Numbered from the stretch's first letter, positions 1 to 9,058 are shown. The stretch: DNA of 64,000 nucleotides from Xanthomonas theicola (GCF_014236795.1 NZ_CP049017.1:2644001-2708000), one strand, 5' to 3'. Translations and numbers: made by a program. The notes: a model not told the origin generated them from the letters alone.

Positions 1-194
1 CCGCAGCCCACGTCGAGCACGCTGGCGCCGCGCAGCGGCACGCGGTCGGCGACGTAGCGCAGGCGCACCGGGTTCAGCGCGTGCAGCGGCTTCTGCGGGC
101 CGTCGGCGTCCCACCAGCGGGTGGCCAGCGCGCCGAACTTGTCCAGTTCGGCCTGATCGAAGTTGGCGGATGGATTGGGTGCGGAAGCGGTCAT
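1..194 (-). CDS. ubiG: UbiG, ubiquinone biosynthesis O-methyltransferase (5' part of the gene only)
   Basis: Reverse-strand reading from ATG at 194 gives a protein that starts [20 protein letters not shown] and continues through [24 protein letters not shown] to LDVGCG at the window edge. FxxLAxxWWDxxGxxKPLHxxNPxRLxY followed by the SAM-binding LDVGCG loop is characteristic of UbiG, which methylates both hydroxyl groups of the ubiquinone head group. About 65 residues are visible; the rest lies outside the window. It sits about 50 bp downstream of mtaD on the same strand, so the two are probably co-transcribed. Identification is from N-terminal motifs only. Confidence 0.88.
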   Translation of the reverse strand, partial: MTASAPNPSANFDQAELDKFGALATRWWDADGPQKPLHALNPVRLRYVADRVPLRGASVLDVGC

Positions 195-246
195 GGCGGC
201 ATCTCGGTTGGGCCGCGCGCTGGCAGCGGCGCGGCGGGAGGACGGG

Positions 247-1581
247 TCAGGCGTGCACGCTGCGGATGCGCTCGCGCCATTGCCGCGCGTTGGCGACCAG
301 CGCGTCGGCATCCATGTCCACCAGCATGCGCTGCTCGAGCTTGCGCTGGCCGGCGATCCATACATCGCCGACCTGCTGCCGGCCGGTCGCATAGACCAGC
401 TGCGACAGCACGTTGTGCAACGGCTGGGTCTCCAGCGCGGACAGGTCCACGCAGATCAGGTCGGCCTGCTTGCCGACCTCGATCGAGCCGATCTTCTCGC
501 CGAAACCCAGCGCGCGCGCGCCACCCAGAGTGGCCGCGCGCAGCGTGCTGGCCGCGTCCAGCGCGGTGGCGTCGTTGGCCACCGCCTTGGCCAGGATCGC
601 CGCGGTGCGGTTCTCGCTGAACATGTCCAGGTCGTTGTTGCTGGCGCAGCCGTCGGTGCCGATCGCCAGGTTCACCCCCGCGCGCTGCAACGCGCAGGCC
701 GGGCAGAAGCCGGAGGCGAGCTTGAGGTTGGATTCGGGGCAATGCACCACGCTGACCCCACGCTCGGCGCACAGGTGGATCTCGGCGTCGGTGAGCTGGG
801 TCATGTGCACCGCGATCAGGCGGTCGTTGACCAGCCCCAGCCGGTCCAGCCGCGCCAGCGGGCGCTGGCCGTGCAGCTTGATCGAATCGGCGATCTCCTG
901 CGCGGTCTCGTGGGTGTGCAGGTGCACCGGCACGTCGAGCTGGTCGGACAGCATGCGCACGCGCTCGAAGTTGGCGTCGTTGACCGTGTACGGCGCATGC
1001 GGGGCGAAGGCGATGCTGATCAGCGGATCGTCGCGCCACTGGTCGTGCACCTCGCAGGCGCGCGCGAAGTACTCGTCGGAGGTCTTGGCCCAGGCGGTCG
1101 GGAAATCGATGATCACCGTGCCCACCCGGGCGCGGAAACCGTGCTGCTTGTACACCGCGGCCTGCACGTCGGAGAAGAAGTAGTTCTCGTTGGCGCAGGT
1201 GGTGCCGCCGCGCAGCATCTCGGCGATCGCCAGCGCGGTGCCGTCGGCGACGAACTCCGGGCCGATCACCGCGGTCTCCACCGGCCAGATGTGCTGCTGC
1301 AGCCACACCATCAGCGGCAGGTCGTCGGCGATGCCGCGCAGCAGCGTCATCGGATTGTGGGTGTGCGCGTTGACCAGACCCGGCAGCAGCGCCGCATCCG
1401 GGCGCGACACGGTGCGCGCAGCGGCGAAGCGCGCGCGCGCCTCGGCGGCCGGCAGCACCGCGACGATCTCGCTGCCGCGCACCGCCACCGCGTGGTCTTC
1501 CAGCACCAGCGCATGCGGCTCGATCGGGACCACGTAGCCGGCTTCGATCAGCAGGTCGCAGGATTCGGAGAAGGAGGTCAT
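247..1581 (-). CDS. mtaD: TRZ/ATZ-family amidohydrolase, 5-methylthioadenosine/S-adenosylhomocysteine deaminase-like
   Basis: A 444-residue cytosolic metal-dependent deaminase. Visible amidohydrolase signatures are [14 protein letters not shown] (first metal-binding HxH), the [10 protein letters not shown] segment with metal and substrate histidines, and [14 protein letters not shown] carrying the catalytic aspartate. Length and motif spacing fit the MtaD/TrzF group, which deaminates methylthioadenosine and S-adenosylhomocysteine, by-products of SAM-dependent reactions. The neighbouring ubiG uses SAM, which suits a salvage role, but substrate choice cannot be proved from sequence. The ATG at 1581 has an AAGGAGG-like sequence in the adjacent bases on the opposite strand, so the start is not decided by a clear RBS; length matches the family. 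Confidence 0.85.
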   Translation of the reverse strand: MTSFSESCDLLIEAGYVVPIEPHALVLEDHAVAVRGSEIVAVLPAAEARARFAAARTVSRPDAALLPGLVNAHTHNPMTLLRGIADDLPLMVWLQQHIWPVETAVIGPEFVADGTALAIAEMLRGGTTCANENYFFSDVQAAVYKQHGFRARVGTVIIDFPTAWAKTSDEYFARACEVHDQWRDDPLISIAFAPHAPYTVNDANFERVRMLSDQLDVPVHLHTHETAQEIADSIKLHGQRPLARLDRLGLVNDRLIAVHMTQLTDAEIHLCAERGVSVVHCPESNLKLASGFCPACALQRAGVNLAIGTDGCASNNDLDMFSENRTAAILAKAVANDATALDAASTLRAATLGGARALGFGEKIGSIEVGKQADLICVDLSALETQPLHNVLSQLVYATGRQQVGDVWIAGQRKLEQRMLVDMDADALVANARQWRERIRSVHA

Positions 1582-1606
1582 CGCAAATGCTCTGGAAAAG
1601 GAAGGA

Positions 1607-1774
1607 TCAAGACGCCGCCTGGGCCTGGCCGATGCGCCGCCGGTAGACGCGCATCGCCACCCACGGCAGCACGAACAGCGCCGCGAAGCCCCGCCGCCCC
1701 AGCACCGGCACGACCAGGGGCAGCGGGATGCACAGCACGAACACGATCGGCGCGATCGCCACGCGCAGCGTCAT
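1607..1774 (-). CDS. small hypothetical membrane protein (55 aa)
   Basis: Unrecognised. The frame starts MTLRVAIAPIVFVLCIPLPL and has two hydrophobic stretches (about residues 5-22 and 27-42) separated by a short GRRG turn, then a basic tail with YRRRIG, so it looks like a two-helix membrane hairpin with a cytoplasmic end. Its ATG overlaps the TGA of the upstream small frame by an ATGA junction, which suggests translational coupling and is the main reason to accept it. It lies between mtaD and efp on the same strand. Confidence 0.45.
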   Translation of the reverse strand: MTLRVAIAPIVFVLCIPLPLVVPVLGRRGFAALFVLPWVAMRVYRRRIGQAQAAS

Positions 1775-2007
1775 CGTCCGCGCCTGCGCCCGTCGAACTG
1801 GCGGATGTGCCGGCACGGCTGCAGGTGCGATTTCCAGAACGGCGGCGTGACCGGGAAGCTCACCGCCAAGCCGATGAACGACGACAGCATCCGCTGCAGC
1901 GCGCGCACGATTCTGCCTGCGGCCTCGACCTGGACATGCACCGGCAGCTCGATCTGCGCTGCCAGCAAGGCGATGGCGATGGCGAAGACCGCAGCGCTGA
2001 AGAACAC
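1771..2007 (-). CDS. small hypothetical protein with one N-terminal membrane helix (78 aa)
   Basis: Unrecognised. Reading from a GTG at 2007, the first 18 residues (FFSAAVFAIAIALLAAQIEL) form a membrane helix or signal anchor, and residues 38-56 are moderately hydrophobic. There is no ATG in this frame: a TGA stop lies about 15 codons upstream, and an ATG at 2052 is in another phase, so either GTG is the start or a frameshift has separated the gene from its original start. The stop overlaps the next small frame by ATGA. Confidence 0.4.
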   Translation of the reverse strand: MFFSAAVFAIAIALLAAQIELPVHVQVEAAGRIVRALQRMLSSFIGLAVSFPVTPPFWKSHLQPCRHIRQFDGRRRGR

Positions 2008-2186
2008 GATCCGGTCGCGGGTATTCGGCGTCGGCGGTATCGGCGTGGCTCATCGTCGCGAACAATTCCTGAGGCGGGGTCGGTCGGCATCGCCACGCGG
2101 CGTTGCGGCATTGCATCGGCCGGCCGGCGCACCCGGGCGCTGGCGCACGGCCGCCGCCGGGATGGCCGCGGCCGCGGCGCGTCGGC

Positions 2187-2753
2187 TTACTTGACGCGCG
2201 AGAAGTACTCGCCCGAGCGGGTATCGACCTTGATCACCTCGTCCTGGCCGACGAACAGCGGCACCCGCACCACCGCGCCGGTTTCCAGCGTGGCCGGCTT
2301 GCCACCGCCGCCGGAGGTGTCGCCGCGCACGCCCGGATCGGTCTCGACGATCTTCAGTTCGACGAAGTTGGGCGGGGTGACCTGGATCGGAGTACCGTTC
2401 CACAGCGTCACCACGCAGTCCTCCTCGCCCTTGATCCACTTGGCGGCGTCGCCGACGCCGGCCTTGTCGGCCTGCACCTGCTCGAAGGTCTCCTGCTGCA
2501 TGAAGTGCCAGTACTCGCCGTCGGTGTACAGGTACTGCATGTTGGTGTCGACCACGTCGGCCGCTTCCACGCTGTCGGTCGCCTTCATGGTCATTTCGAC
2601 CACGCGCCCGGACTTGATGAAGCGGTACTTGATGCGGGTGAAGGCCTGGCCCTTGCCCGGCTTGACGTATTCGGTATCGGTGATGATCGCGGGCTCGCTG
2701 TTGACCAGGATCTTCATCCCGTTCTTGACGTCGTTCATGCCGTAGCTGGCCAT
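2187..2753 (-). CDS. efp: elongation factor P
   Basis: A 188-residue EF-P, the ribosome-associated factor that rescues stalling at polyproline stretches. The N-terminal KOW-like domain carries KPGKGQAF with Lys34 at the loop tip, the residue that EpmA/EpmB-type systems beta-lysylate. The C-terminal signature [19 protein letters not shown] is followed by [19 protein letters not shown], and the protein ends GEYFSRVK as in E. coli. The ATG at 2753 ([16 protein letters not shown]) fits the family; a longer upstream extension in frame is not family-like. It is divergent from epmB, the modifying mutase, with about 100 bp between starts. Confidence 0.97.
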   Translation of the reverse strand: MASYGMNDVKNGMKILVNSEPAIITDTEYVKPGKGQAFTRIKYRFIKSGRVVEMTMKATDSVEAADVVDTNMQYLYTDGEYWHFMQQETFEQVQADKAGVGDAAKWIKGEEDCVVTLWNGTPIQVTPPNFVELKIVETDPGVRGDTSGGGGKPATLETGAVVRVPLFVGQDEVIKVDTRSGEYFSRVK

Positions 2754-2853
2754 CTGAAACTCCTCGGGGAAGGCAAACCCGCCGCGTTCGGCGGCCGGCC
2801 GGATAGAATGGAAAGCCCGCCAACACCGGCGGGCGCTCGTTTTATGACCGCCT

Positions 2854-3885
2854 ATGATAACCGCAGGCCCCCGCCCGATGCAGCCGTCCCCGTCCCCCGC
2901 CACGCCGGCGCCGCCGCGCTGGCAGCAGCTGTGGCGCGACGCCGTGCGCGACCCGCGCGCGTTGCTGGCGCTGCTCGGGCTGGACCCGCAGGCGCTCGGC
3001 GTCTCCGAACAGGCTGCGACGCAGTTCGCACTGCGCGTGCCGCACGGCTTCGTGGCGCGCATGCGCCATGGCGACCCGCACGACCCGCTGCTGCGCCAGG
3101 TGCTGCCGATCGACGCCGAACTGCACCGGGTGCCGGGCTTCGCGCTGGACGCGGTCGGCGACGCCGCGGCCAAGAAGGCCGACGGGGTGATCCAGAAATA
3201 CCGCGGCCGCGCGCTGCTGGTCGCCACCGGCAGCTGCGCGGTGCACTGCCGCTACTGCTTCCGCCGCCACTTCCCGTATGCCGAGGAAACCGCGGCGCGC
3301 GACGGCTGGCGCGCGCCGCTGGCGGCGATCGCCGCCGATCCCAGCATCGACGAAGTGATCCTGTCCGGCGGCGACCCACTGTCGCTGGCCACGCCCAAGC
3401 TGGCCGAGCTGACCGATGCGCTGGCGGCGATGCCGCAGCTCAAGCGCCTGCGCATCCACAGCCGGCTGCCGGTGGTGCTGCCCGAGCGCGTCGACGCGCC
3501 GCTGCTGGCCTGGCTGCGCGGCCTGCCGTGGCCACTGGCGTTCGTGATCCATGCCAACCACGCCAACGAATTCGACCCCAGCGTCGATGCCGCGCTAGCG
3601 CAGCTGCGCGACGCCGGCGCGCAGCTGCTGAACCAGGCGGTGCTGCTGCGCGGGGTCAACGACAGCGTCGAGGCGCTGACCGCGCTGAGCGAGCGCAGCT
3701 TCGCCGCCGGCGTGCTGCCGTACTACCTGCACCAGTTGGACCGGGTCGAGGGCGTGGCCCATTTCGAAGTGGACGACGCGACCGCGCGCGCGCTGCACCG
3801 GGCCCTGGCCGCGCGGCTGTCCGGGTATCTGCTGCCGACGCTGGTGCGCGAGATCCCCGGCGACACCGGCAAGCGCGCGCTGTAG
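2854..3885 (+). CDS. epmB: EpmB, EF-P-(R)-beta-lysine synthesis protein (lysine 2,3-aminomutase-like)
   Basis: A radical-SAM, PLP-dependent aminomutase that converts L-lysine into (R)-beta-lysine for attachment to EF-P Lys34 by EpmA. The cluster-binding CxxxCxxC is plain: Cys128, Cys132 and Cys135 in [18 protein letters not shown]. The SGGDPL motif follows about 40 residues later. Length is 343 aa from ATG 2854, close to E. coli EpmB (342 aa); an internal ATG at 2878 is an alternative. The short LAM lineage lacks the C-terminal tetramerisation extension of clostridial lysine aminomutase, as seen here. Its divergent partner efp supports the assignment. epmA is not in the window. Confidence 0.93.
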   Translation: MITAGPRPMQPSPSPATPAPPRWQQLWRDAVRDPRALLALLGLDPQALGVSEQAATQFALRVPHGFVARMRHGDPHDPLLRQVLPIDAELHRVPGFALDAVGDAAAKKADGVIQKYRGRALLVATGSCAVHCRYCFRRHFPYAEETAARDGWRAPLAAIAADPSIDEVILSGGDPLSLATPKLAELTDALAAMPQLKRLRIHSRLPVVLPERVDAPLLAWLRGLPWPLAFVIHANHANEFDPSVDAALAQLRDAGAQLLNQAVLLRGVNDSVEALTALSERSFAAGVLPYYLHQLDRVEGVAHFEVDDATARALHRALAARLSGYLLPTLVREIPGDTGKRAL

Positions 3886-4308
3886 CCGCAGTCGGCCCGG
3901 GCAGGCGCCGCAGTGCAATGCAGCAGCGGCTTCGGCCGCGGCCGGCGAACCGGCGATCTGATGCCACTGGCGCGTCTGCAGGACCAAGGGACCGTGCCGG
4001 CATGAGCGGCAAGGCCGGTCGATGGACCGCACCCCACGCTTGAAACCACTCTCATTGGGTCCCCCGCAGCGCCGCTGGCTCCATCCAGCGATCGCGTGCC
4101 CCGGTTTGATCAGATCAAATGGGCAAAATCCGGGTTGTTCGAGCCCCCCCCCACACACATTAACCGCATGACCTGAGCAAAAAATGGTGGGCATGACATA
4201 TTGCGCATAGCTTCGTTTTCCATAATACATTTTCACCATCAAAAATTACAACCGCGCAAAGATCCATATACTTGGCACCCCCAATCATAAACATACAGCA
4301 TAGCGAGC
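3886..4308. other. intergenic region with a composition change and effector promoter
   Basis: A 423-bp gap. The first 250 bases are GC-rich with no convincing frame. From about 4170 onward it becomes clearly AT-richer, matching the following gene, so the left edge of the acquired effector segment probably lies near 4100-4190, close to a run of nine C residues at 4144-4152. The promoter-like elements are listed separately. Confidence 0.5.
4212..4272 (+). promoter_or_regulatory. imperfect PIP box plus -10 box (candidate HrpX-regulated promoter)
   Basis: TTCGT at 4212-4216, exactly 15 bases, then TTCAC at 4232-4236. This matches the plant-inducible-promoter consensus TTCGB-N15-TTCGB except for one base in the second half. 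Exactly 30 bases further on, 4267-4272 reads TATACT, a match to the YANNNT -10 element expected 30-32 bp downstream of a PIP box. The coding start is 36 bp later. In Xanthomonas this arrangement marks genes activated by HrpX, mostly type III effectors. Confidence 0.65.
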
Positions 4309-7029
4309 ATGGATAAAATTTTCGAATTCAATTACAGTCAATACTATAACATGACGAATGAGGGGAGCAATGAACATCACTCCCCACGCCGGGCAGAACA
4401 CGGGAGTGCCGATACTTATTCCATGCATCCGCTGCTTGAACACCTCCCGTCAATGAATGCCGCACAAGGGCGTTTCAATACATCGGTTAATCGGATGCGC
4501 GCTCCTGCACCGACATCGAAATCCAATTATGATTACTCGGAATTATTCGGCATACTTGAGCGCTATGGCGATGGCGAAGAATATTCAAATCTAAAACTGA
4601 CATTTCCACGCATCCAATCACACCTTTCATTTTTTGGCCTTTCCAGCAGAATGACCGCCACTACCATGCTGAGAAATTTAAACCCCAGCCAGATCGATTT
4701 AATTACATATCAAATAGAAAGACGAATCAAAAACCTCCTGACCAACGAAAAAGATCAAGAAGCAGCAATGAATAGTCTAAAAATTAGACTTGATAATGCC
4801 AAAGCACAAGCAGCTGCCGCTGAGGCAGATGAAGCAGCAGTTGCTACTGCTGAGGCAGCTGAGTTAGCAGCTGCTGCAGAGAATAGGCCCCACTCAGACA
4901 GAAGCCTGATCGAAACAATCATGCAACTGATCCCGCAATATGCAGCAGGAGAAGTGAATTCAATCGACAGGCAAGCCGATTTCAAATTTTTCCACTACCT
5001 GAACAGGGCAGGTGGATATACCAAAAGAGGGCGTAAACTATTTGAATCCTCCACTGCCGGAGAGATGCAAATAGTAGAGACGGCAATTAAAGAACGCAGA
5101 CTAGCCATCTCCTCCGCCTCCCCCGCCACCCCTATCCTCAACTCAATGTCAAAAAAAGGAGTTATTACAATTCTTCACCAAAACCCACACTTGCTGTTGG
5201 ATATATCAAGCAAACTCAAAAACAAAACGCTCAGCATCGAAGATGCAACCGATAGCCTGCTATCCCAAAGAATGCTTGAAAGATTAGTCGACGAAGAAAA
5301 TGGCGAACTTACCGCTCTTGGCGAAGAAGTTATTTCGAGAGCCGACGCATCCATGCAGGCGGCAATCCGTTCCAATTTTAGACTTCGCTATCAGCAATCG
5401 GCCCCACCCGCCAACATCCCCCCTCCCCCTCGGTTTATCCAGCAGGAAGAAAATTTGCCGGCCCCGTCATTCTTCTCGGGTATGGGCTACCAAGGCCACG
5501 AAATGGAAACAGTAGAGATGGCAATTAAAGAACGCAAACTAGCCACCTCCTTCGCCTCCCCTTCCACCCCTATCCTCAACTCAATGTTGAAGAAAGGAGC
5601 TCTTATAACTCTTCACCAAAGCCCACACTTGCTGTTGGATATGTCAAGCAAACTCAAAAACAAAACGCTCAGCATCGAAGATGCAACCGATAGTCTGCTA
5701 TCCCAAAGAATGCTTGAAAAATTAGTCGACGAAGGAAATGGCGAACTTACCGCTCTTGGCGAAGAAGTTATTTCGAGAGCCGACGCATCCATGCAGGAGG
5801 CAATCCGTTTCAATTTTAGACTTCGTTATCGGCAATCGGCCCCACCCGCCAACACCCCCCCTCCCCCTCGGTTTATCCAGCAGGAAGAAAATTTGCCGGC
5901 CCCGTCATTCTTCTCGGGGGTCAGCGCGCAATGGAGAGGCATGGGCTACCAAGGCTACGAAAGGGAGCCCTCCACACCGCTATATCCCCCTCAAAGTCCG
6001 GCTTCGACCTTCGGCGGACTCTCTTCCCTGAACCAGGGTACCTATTACCGTGGCGAATTCCAACTCGATACCCCCCAGGAAGTCGAGCAGCCGTGGCGCC
6101 CCTATAGCGATTACGAAAGGGAGCCTTCCACACCGCTATATCCCCCTCAAAGTCCGGCTTCGACCTTCGGCGGACTCTCTTCCCTGAACCAGGGTACCTA
6201 TTACCGTGGCGAATTCCAACTCGATACCCCCCAGGAAGTCGAGCAGCCGTGGCGCCCCTATAGCGATTATGCCACGCAGGCACCTGTGGAGCAGTCGCTC
6301 ACGCCTGCCATGAGCCCAGGCAGGATTGATGTGGACAATATGCCCACGCCCCAGTCCACTGAAGGCGCCGGACTTCAGGGACTGACGGCCACTTCCTGGC
6401 TGGGGGACGAACATATGCTCGCCTACACCCAACTCCTCGCCCACCGATTGGAAGGACAGCCCAATGCCGAGCTACTCAACTTTGCCGACCCTGTGATAAT
6501 CGCAATGCTGATGTTCGGGGACAGAACACAGGAGAAAACTGCGCTGCGCCGTCTCGCTGGACGCGATACCCCGCCCATCGTGTTCCTGCCGATCAATAAT
6601 CCAGAATCCCATTGGTCGCTGCTCGTCATCGACCGGCGTACCGACGATGCCTTCCACTACGATTCCTCGATAAATCCCGAGCAAGCCGAAGACGCTACCA
6701 ATACAGCTCAGTACAAATTGGCCAAGAAGGCGGCCCGGGCCATGGGCATCGATACCTACGTCATGGGAACGCCCATCGCGCAACAACAGGACGGTTATTC
6801 CTGCGGCGACCACGTGCTGACTGGAATCGAAGTGTTGGCTCACAGGGTGATCGACGGCACGTTTGCAGACGCGGGCGGCAGGGATCTGAGCGATATCAAG
6901 CCAGACCGTGGACTCATCGCCGACCTGCTTACCCACGCAGAGCAATTGCCTGCGGAAAGCAGCGCCAGGAAAGCCTCCGAGCCGCCGATCGAACAAAAGA
7001 AGAAGAAAGGGAAGTGGCGGAACCTGTAG
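4309..7029 (+). CDS. candidate type III effector with C-terminal C48 (Ulp1/SENP-like) SUMO-protease domain
   Basis: A 906-residue protein. The polar, Ser/Asn-rich N-terminus (MDKIFEFNYSQYYNMTNEGS) suits a type III secretion signal. An Ala/Glu-rich, probably coiled-coil stretch covers about residues 145-195. Two tandem duplications follow (146-codon and 52-codon units). The C-terminal domain, from about residue 690, has the complete C48 catalytic set: His768 in SHWSLLVIDRR, Asp785 in FHYDSS (17 residues later, as in Ulp1), Gln826 and Cys832 in QQQDGYSCGDHV. The tail KKKKGKWR is a possible nuclear localisation signal. XopD and rhizobial NopD-type effectors carry the same domain and deSUMOylate plant nuclear proteins; this protein differs from XopD in its repeats, so no Xop name is given. 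Base composition, a single-gene layout and an adjacent transposase remnant indicate transfer. Confidence 0.82.
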   Translation: MDKIFEFNYSQYYNMTNEGSNEHHSPRRAEHGSADTYSMHPLLEHLPSMNAAQGRFNTSVNRMRAPAPTSKSNYDYSELFGILERYGDGEEYSNLKLTFPRIQSHLSFFGLSSRMTATTMLRNLNPSQIDLITYQIERRIKNLLTNEKDQEAAMNSLKIRLDNAKAQAAAAEADEAAVATAEAAELAAAAENRPHSDRSLIETIMQLIPQYAAGEVNSIDRQADFKFFHYLNRAGGYTKRGRKLFESSTAGEMQIVETAIKERRLAISSASPATPILNSMSKKGVITILHQNPHLLLDISSKLKNKTLSIEDATDSLLSQRMLERLVDEENGELTALGEEVISRADASMQAAIRSNFRLRYQQSAPPANIPPPPRFIQQEENLPAPSFFSGMGYQGHEMETVEMAIKERKLATSFASPSTPILNSMLKKGALITLHQSPHLLLDMSSKLKNKTLSIEDATDSLLSQRMLEKLVDEGNGELTALGEEVISRADASMQEAIRFNFRLRYRQSAPPANTPPPPRFIQQEENLPAPSFFSGVSAQWRGMGYQGYEREPSTPLYPPQSPASTFGGLSSLNQGTYYRGEFQLDTPQEVEQPWRPYSDYEREPSTPLYPPQSPASTFGGLSSLNQGTYYRGEFQLDTPQEVEQPWRPYSDYATQAPVEQSLTPAMSPGRIDVDNMPTPQSTEGAGLQGLTATSWLGDEHMLAYTQLLAHRLEGQPNAELLNFADPVIIAMLMFGDRTQEKTALRRLAGRDTPPIVFLPINNPESHWSLLVIDRRTDDAFHYDSSINPEQAEDATNTAQYKLAKKAARAMGIDTYVMGTPIAQQQDGYSCGDHVLTGIEVLAHRVIDGTFADAGGRDLSDIKPDRGLIADLLTHAEQLPAESSARKASEPPIEQKKKKGKWRNL
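5074..5918 (+). repeat. tandem duplication of a 146-codon unit inside the C48 effector
   Basis: Two copies, starting near 5074 and 5512 with a period of 438 bp, encode closely similar segments (ETAIKERRLA... and EMAIKERKLA...) that share LLLD[IM]SSKLKNKTLSIED, the EEVISRADASMQ block and a proline-rich linker ending NLPAPSFFSG. Differences are scattered substitutions with no frame disruption, so the duplication is not brand new and has kept coding. Confidence 0.9.
5959..6270 (+). repeat. tandem duplication of a 52-codon unit inside the C48 effector
   Basis: Two copies of 156 bp (5959-6114 and 6115-6270), almost identical at DNA level (the differences seen are silent third-base changes such as GAGCCC/GAGCCT). 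Each encodes a Pro/Ser/Tyr-rich unit starting EREPSTPLYPPQSPASTFGG and ending PWRPYSDY. The near identity makes this a recent event relative to the 438-bp duplication. Confidence 0.92.
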
Positions 7030-7069
7030 CTCAGGTTTCCCCAAAATTTTTCCCAACGGATCAATCGCT

Positions 7070-7167
7070 TGCTGCATGAGCGCGTGGAAGAAGGCACGCG
7101 CATGGCGCAATCCTCCCCGTTCCCAGAAGTCATCGGTCACGACCCACGATTCGACGCGCTTGGCCAT
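7070..7167 (-). pseudogene. remnant of an IS5-family transposase N-terminus
   Basis: From an ATG at 7167 the reverse strand reads MAKRVESWVVTDDFWER, the usual opening of a group of IS5-family transposases, but the expected continuation (VEPLIP...) is replaced by unrelated sequence after about 17 codons. It lies just downstream of the effector gene and is best read as a scar of an insertion element linked to the effector's arrival. Identification rests on a short match from memory. Confidence 0.45.
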
Positions 7168-7257
7168 GGTCCCGATCCGCCGCCGCGTTCTCTGCGGCTC
7201 GGATCAGAAGTTTAATAATTTACGGATAAGTTCTTAACCTTATTTCGAGACCTCACA

Positions 7258-8016
7258 CTAGCGGCACGCCTGCCCGGCCAGCCGCGCCATGCGCTGCGCA
7301 TCGGACAGGATGCCGCGCAACAGCCGCACTTCCTGTTCGCTCAGCGCATTGCGCAGGAACAGCCGGCGCAGCTTGCGCATCGCCGAATCGGGCGCGCGGC
7401 CCTTGTGGAAATCGATGTCGTCCAGGGTGTCGGCCAATTGCCCGAACAGGCCTTCCAGCTGCGCGTGGCTGGCCGCCGCCTCGCGCAAGCCCGGTTCCGG
7501 CGCCGCGGCCGGCCTGGCGCCGCGCAGCTGCGCCAGGCGCAGTTCGTACGCCAGCACCTGCACCGCCGCGGCCAGGTTGAGCGAACCGAATGCCGGATCG
7601 GACGGAATGTGCACCGCCGCGTGGCACAGTTGCAGTTCCTCGTTGGTCAGGCCGGTGCGCTCGCGCCCGAACACCAGCGCCACCTCGGCCGGCTCTGCGG
7701 CGGCGGCGGCCAGGCGCCGCGCGCCGTCGGCCGGCAGCAGCTCCTCCAGCGACACCCGCCGGCTGCGCGCGGTGCAGCCGAGCACCAGCCGGCAGTCGGC
7801 CACCGCCGCGGCCAGCGTGGCCAGCAGCGGCGCCTGCTGCAGCAGGTCCTCGGCGCCGGCCGAACGCCGGTAGGCGTCCTCGTCCAGCGCGCGCTCCGGC
7901 GCCACCAGCACCAGCCGCGCCAGGCCCATGGTCTTCATCGCCCGCGCCGCGGCGCCGATGTTGCCGGGATGCTGGGTACCGACCAGGACGAAGCGGATGC
8001 GGGCGGAAACGGTCAT
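7258..8016 (-). CDS. trmJ: TrmJ, tRNA (cytidine/uridine-32-2'-O-)-methyltransferase
   Basis: A 252-residue SPOUT-class (SpoU/TrmH) RNA methyltransferase, cytosolic, which would 2'-O-methylate position 32 of tRNA anticodon loops. The N-terminal SPOUT motif 1 (VGTQHPGNIGAAARAMKTMG), motif 2 (ALVFGRERTGLTNEEL) and motif 3 (IPSDPAFGSLNLAAAVQVLAYE) are all present and form the knotted SAM site. A short C-terminal helical extension matches TrmJ. The start was set at ATG 8016 (MTVSARIRFVLVGT); an in-frame upstream extension looks like non-coding sequence. Divergent from suhB, as in other gammaproteobacteria. Confidence 0.92.
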   Translation of the reverse strand: MTVSARIRFVLVGTQHPGNIGAAARAMKTMGLARLVLVAPERALDEDAYRRSAGAEDLLQQAPLLATLAAAVADCRLVLGCTARSRRVSLEELLPADGARRLAAAAAEPAEVALVFGRERTGLTNEELQLCHAAVHIPSDPAFGSLNLAAAVQVLAYELRLAQLRGARPAAAPEPGLREAAASHAQLEGLFGQLADTLDDIDFHKGRAPDSAMRKLRRLFLRNALSEQEVRLLRGILSDAQRMARLAGQACR

Positions 8017-8134
8017 GGCGAAGAGTAGAGGCGGAGCGAACGGGGCGTAGATGGTAAACTGTGCGGCCGGCCTTCGCGCCGGACTGCTCTTTTCCTCCGC
8101 CAGATCCTTCTCCGCCCTGCCGGGAGCCGTTGCC

Positions 8135-8962
8135 ATGCAAAAACCCGCCGTCACCGTCATGGTCAAGGCCGCCCGCCTCGCCGGCAATGTGCTTTTGCGC
8201 CATATCAACCGGCTGGAAGCGCTGAACGTGGTGCAGAAGGACCGCATGGACTACGCCAGCGACGTCGATGCCGACGCGGAGAAGGTGATCGTCAAGGAAC
8301 TGCGCCGCGCCTATCCCGACTACGGGGTGATGGGCGAGGAGAGCGGCGTGCAGGGCGGCGGCCGCTACATGTGGGTGATCGACCCGCTCGACGGCACCAG
8401 CAACTACCTGCGCGGCTTCCCGCACTACTGCGTGTCGATCGCCCTGGTCGAGAACGGCGAGCCGATCGACGCGGTGATCTTCGATCCGCTGCGCAACGAG
8501 CTGTTCACCGCCAGCCGCGGCAACGGCGCGGTGCTCAACGACCGCCGCATCCGGGTCGGCGAGCGCAAGGAACTGAACGGGGCGATGATCAATACCGGCT
8601 TCGCCCCGCGCGAACGCAAGCGCACCAGCGCCCAGCTCAAGTGCGTGGACGCGCTGATGGTGCAGGCCGAGGACATCCGCCGCACCGGCTCGGCCGCGCT
8701 GGACCTGGCCTACGTGGCCTGCGGCCGCACCGATGCCTACTTCGAGGCCGGCGTGAAGGCCTGGGACATCGCCGCCGGCATGCTGCTGGTGCGCGAGGCC
8801 GGCGGCCGCATCACCGACTTCAAGGGCGCCACCCCGGGCCGCATCGACGACCGCGGCGCCCCGCAGTTCCAGATCGTGGCCGGCAACATCAAGGTCAGCG
8901 ATGCGCTGCAGAAGCTGATCGTCAACACCGGGTATGCGGCGGAGTTCGACGCCAAGTTCTGA
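8135..8962 (+). CDS. suhB: SuhB, inositol-1-monophosphatase / Nus-complex factor
   Basis: A 275-residue member of the Mg-dependent inositol monophosphatase family. Metal-binding motifs are EES in VMGEESG, D83PLDGT88 in the [13 protein letters not shown] motif, and W210D211 in the [14 protein letters not shown] motif. In E. coli SuhB also acts in rRNA transcription antitermination and RNase-related suppression; which role applies cannot be told from sequence. Start at ATG 8135 ([17 protein letters not shown]) follows the family; upstream in-frame sequence is not conserved-looking. A strong intrinsic terminator follows. Confidence 0.93.
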   Translation: MQKPAVTVMVKAARLAGNVLLRHINRLEALNVVQKDRMDYASDVDADAEKVIVKELRRAYPDYGVMGEESGVQGGGRYMWVIDPLDGTSNYLRGFPHYCVSIALVENGEPIDAVIFDPLRNELFTASRGNGAVLNDRRIRVGERKELNGAMINTGFAPRERKRTSAQLKCVDALMVQAEDIRRTGSAALDLAYVACGRTDAYFEAGVKAWDIAAGMLLVREAGGRITDFKGATPGRIDDRGAPQFQIVAGNIKVSDALQKLIVNTGYAAEFDAKF

Positions 8963-8965
8963 TGG

Positions 8966-8997
8966 GGCCGGGATTGGGGAGTCGGGATTGGGGATTC
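8966..8997. repeat. GGGATTGGGGA-type Xanthomonas intergenic repeat
   Basis: Short iterations of GGGATTGGGGAGTCGGG type directly after suhB. The inverted counterpart occurs at about 21219-21250, and related runs lie at 26085-26111, 26158-26186 and 35519-35545, all between genes or at gene ends. Confidence 0.7.
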
Positions 8998-9022
8998 GCA
9001 AAAGCGGGTTCCCGGTTCTGCA

Positions 9023-9058
9023 ACGAAAAAGCCGCGCATCTGCGCGGCTTTTTCGTTT
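9023..9058 (+). terminator. intrinsic terminator of suhB
   Basis: A perfect 17-bp stem (AACGAAAAAGCCGCGCA pairs with its complement) with a 2-base loop and a T-run in the 3' arm. The A-run in the 5' arm makes it usable from both strands. Confidence 0.9.

Noticed and set aside
163..2745. Very long open frames opposite mtaD/efp, secD, coaD-htpG and the BVMO region
   Set aside because: They run antisense to genes with clear families, are rich in Arg/Ala/Gly/His, and are a known effect of high GC third positions.
4309..7029. Calling the C48 effector XopD
   Set aside because: Only the protease domain is comparable; the repeats and the N-terminal part differ from what I know of XopD.
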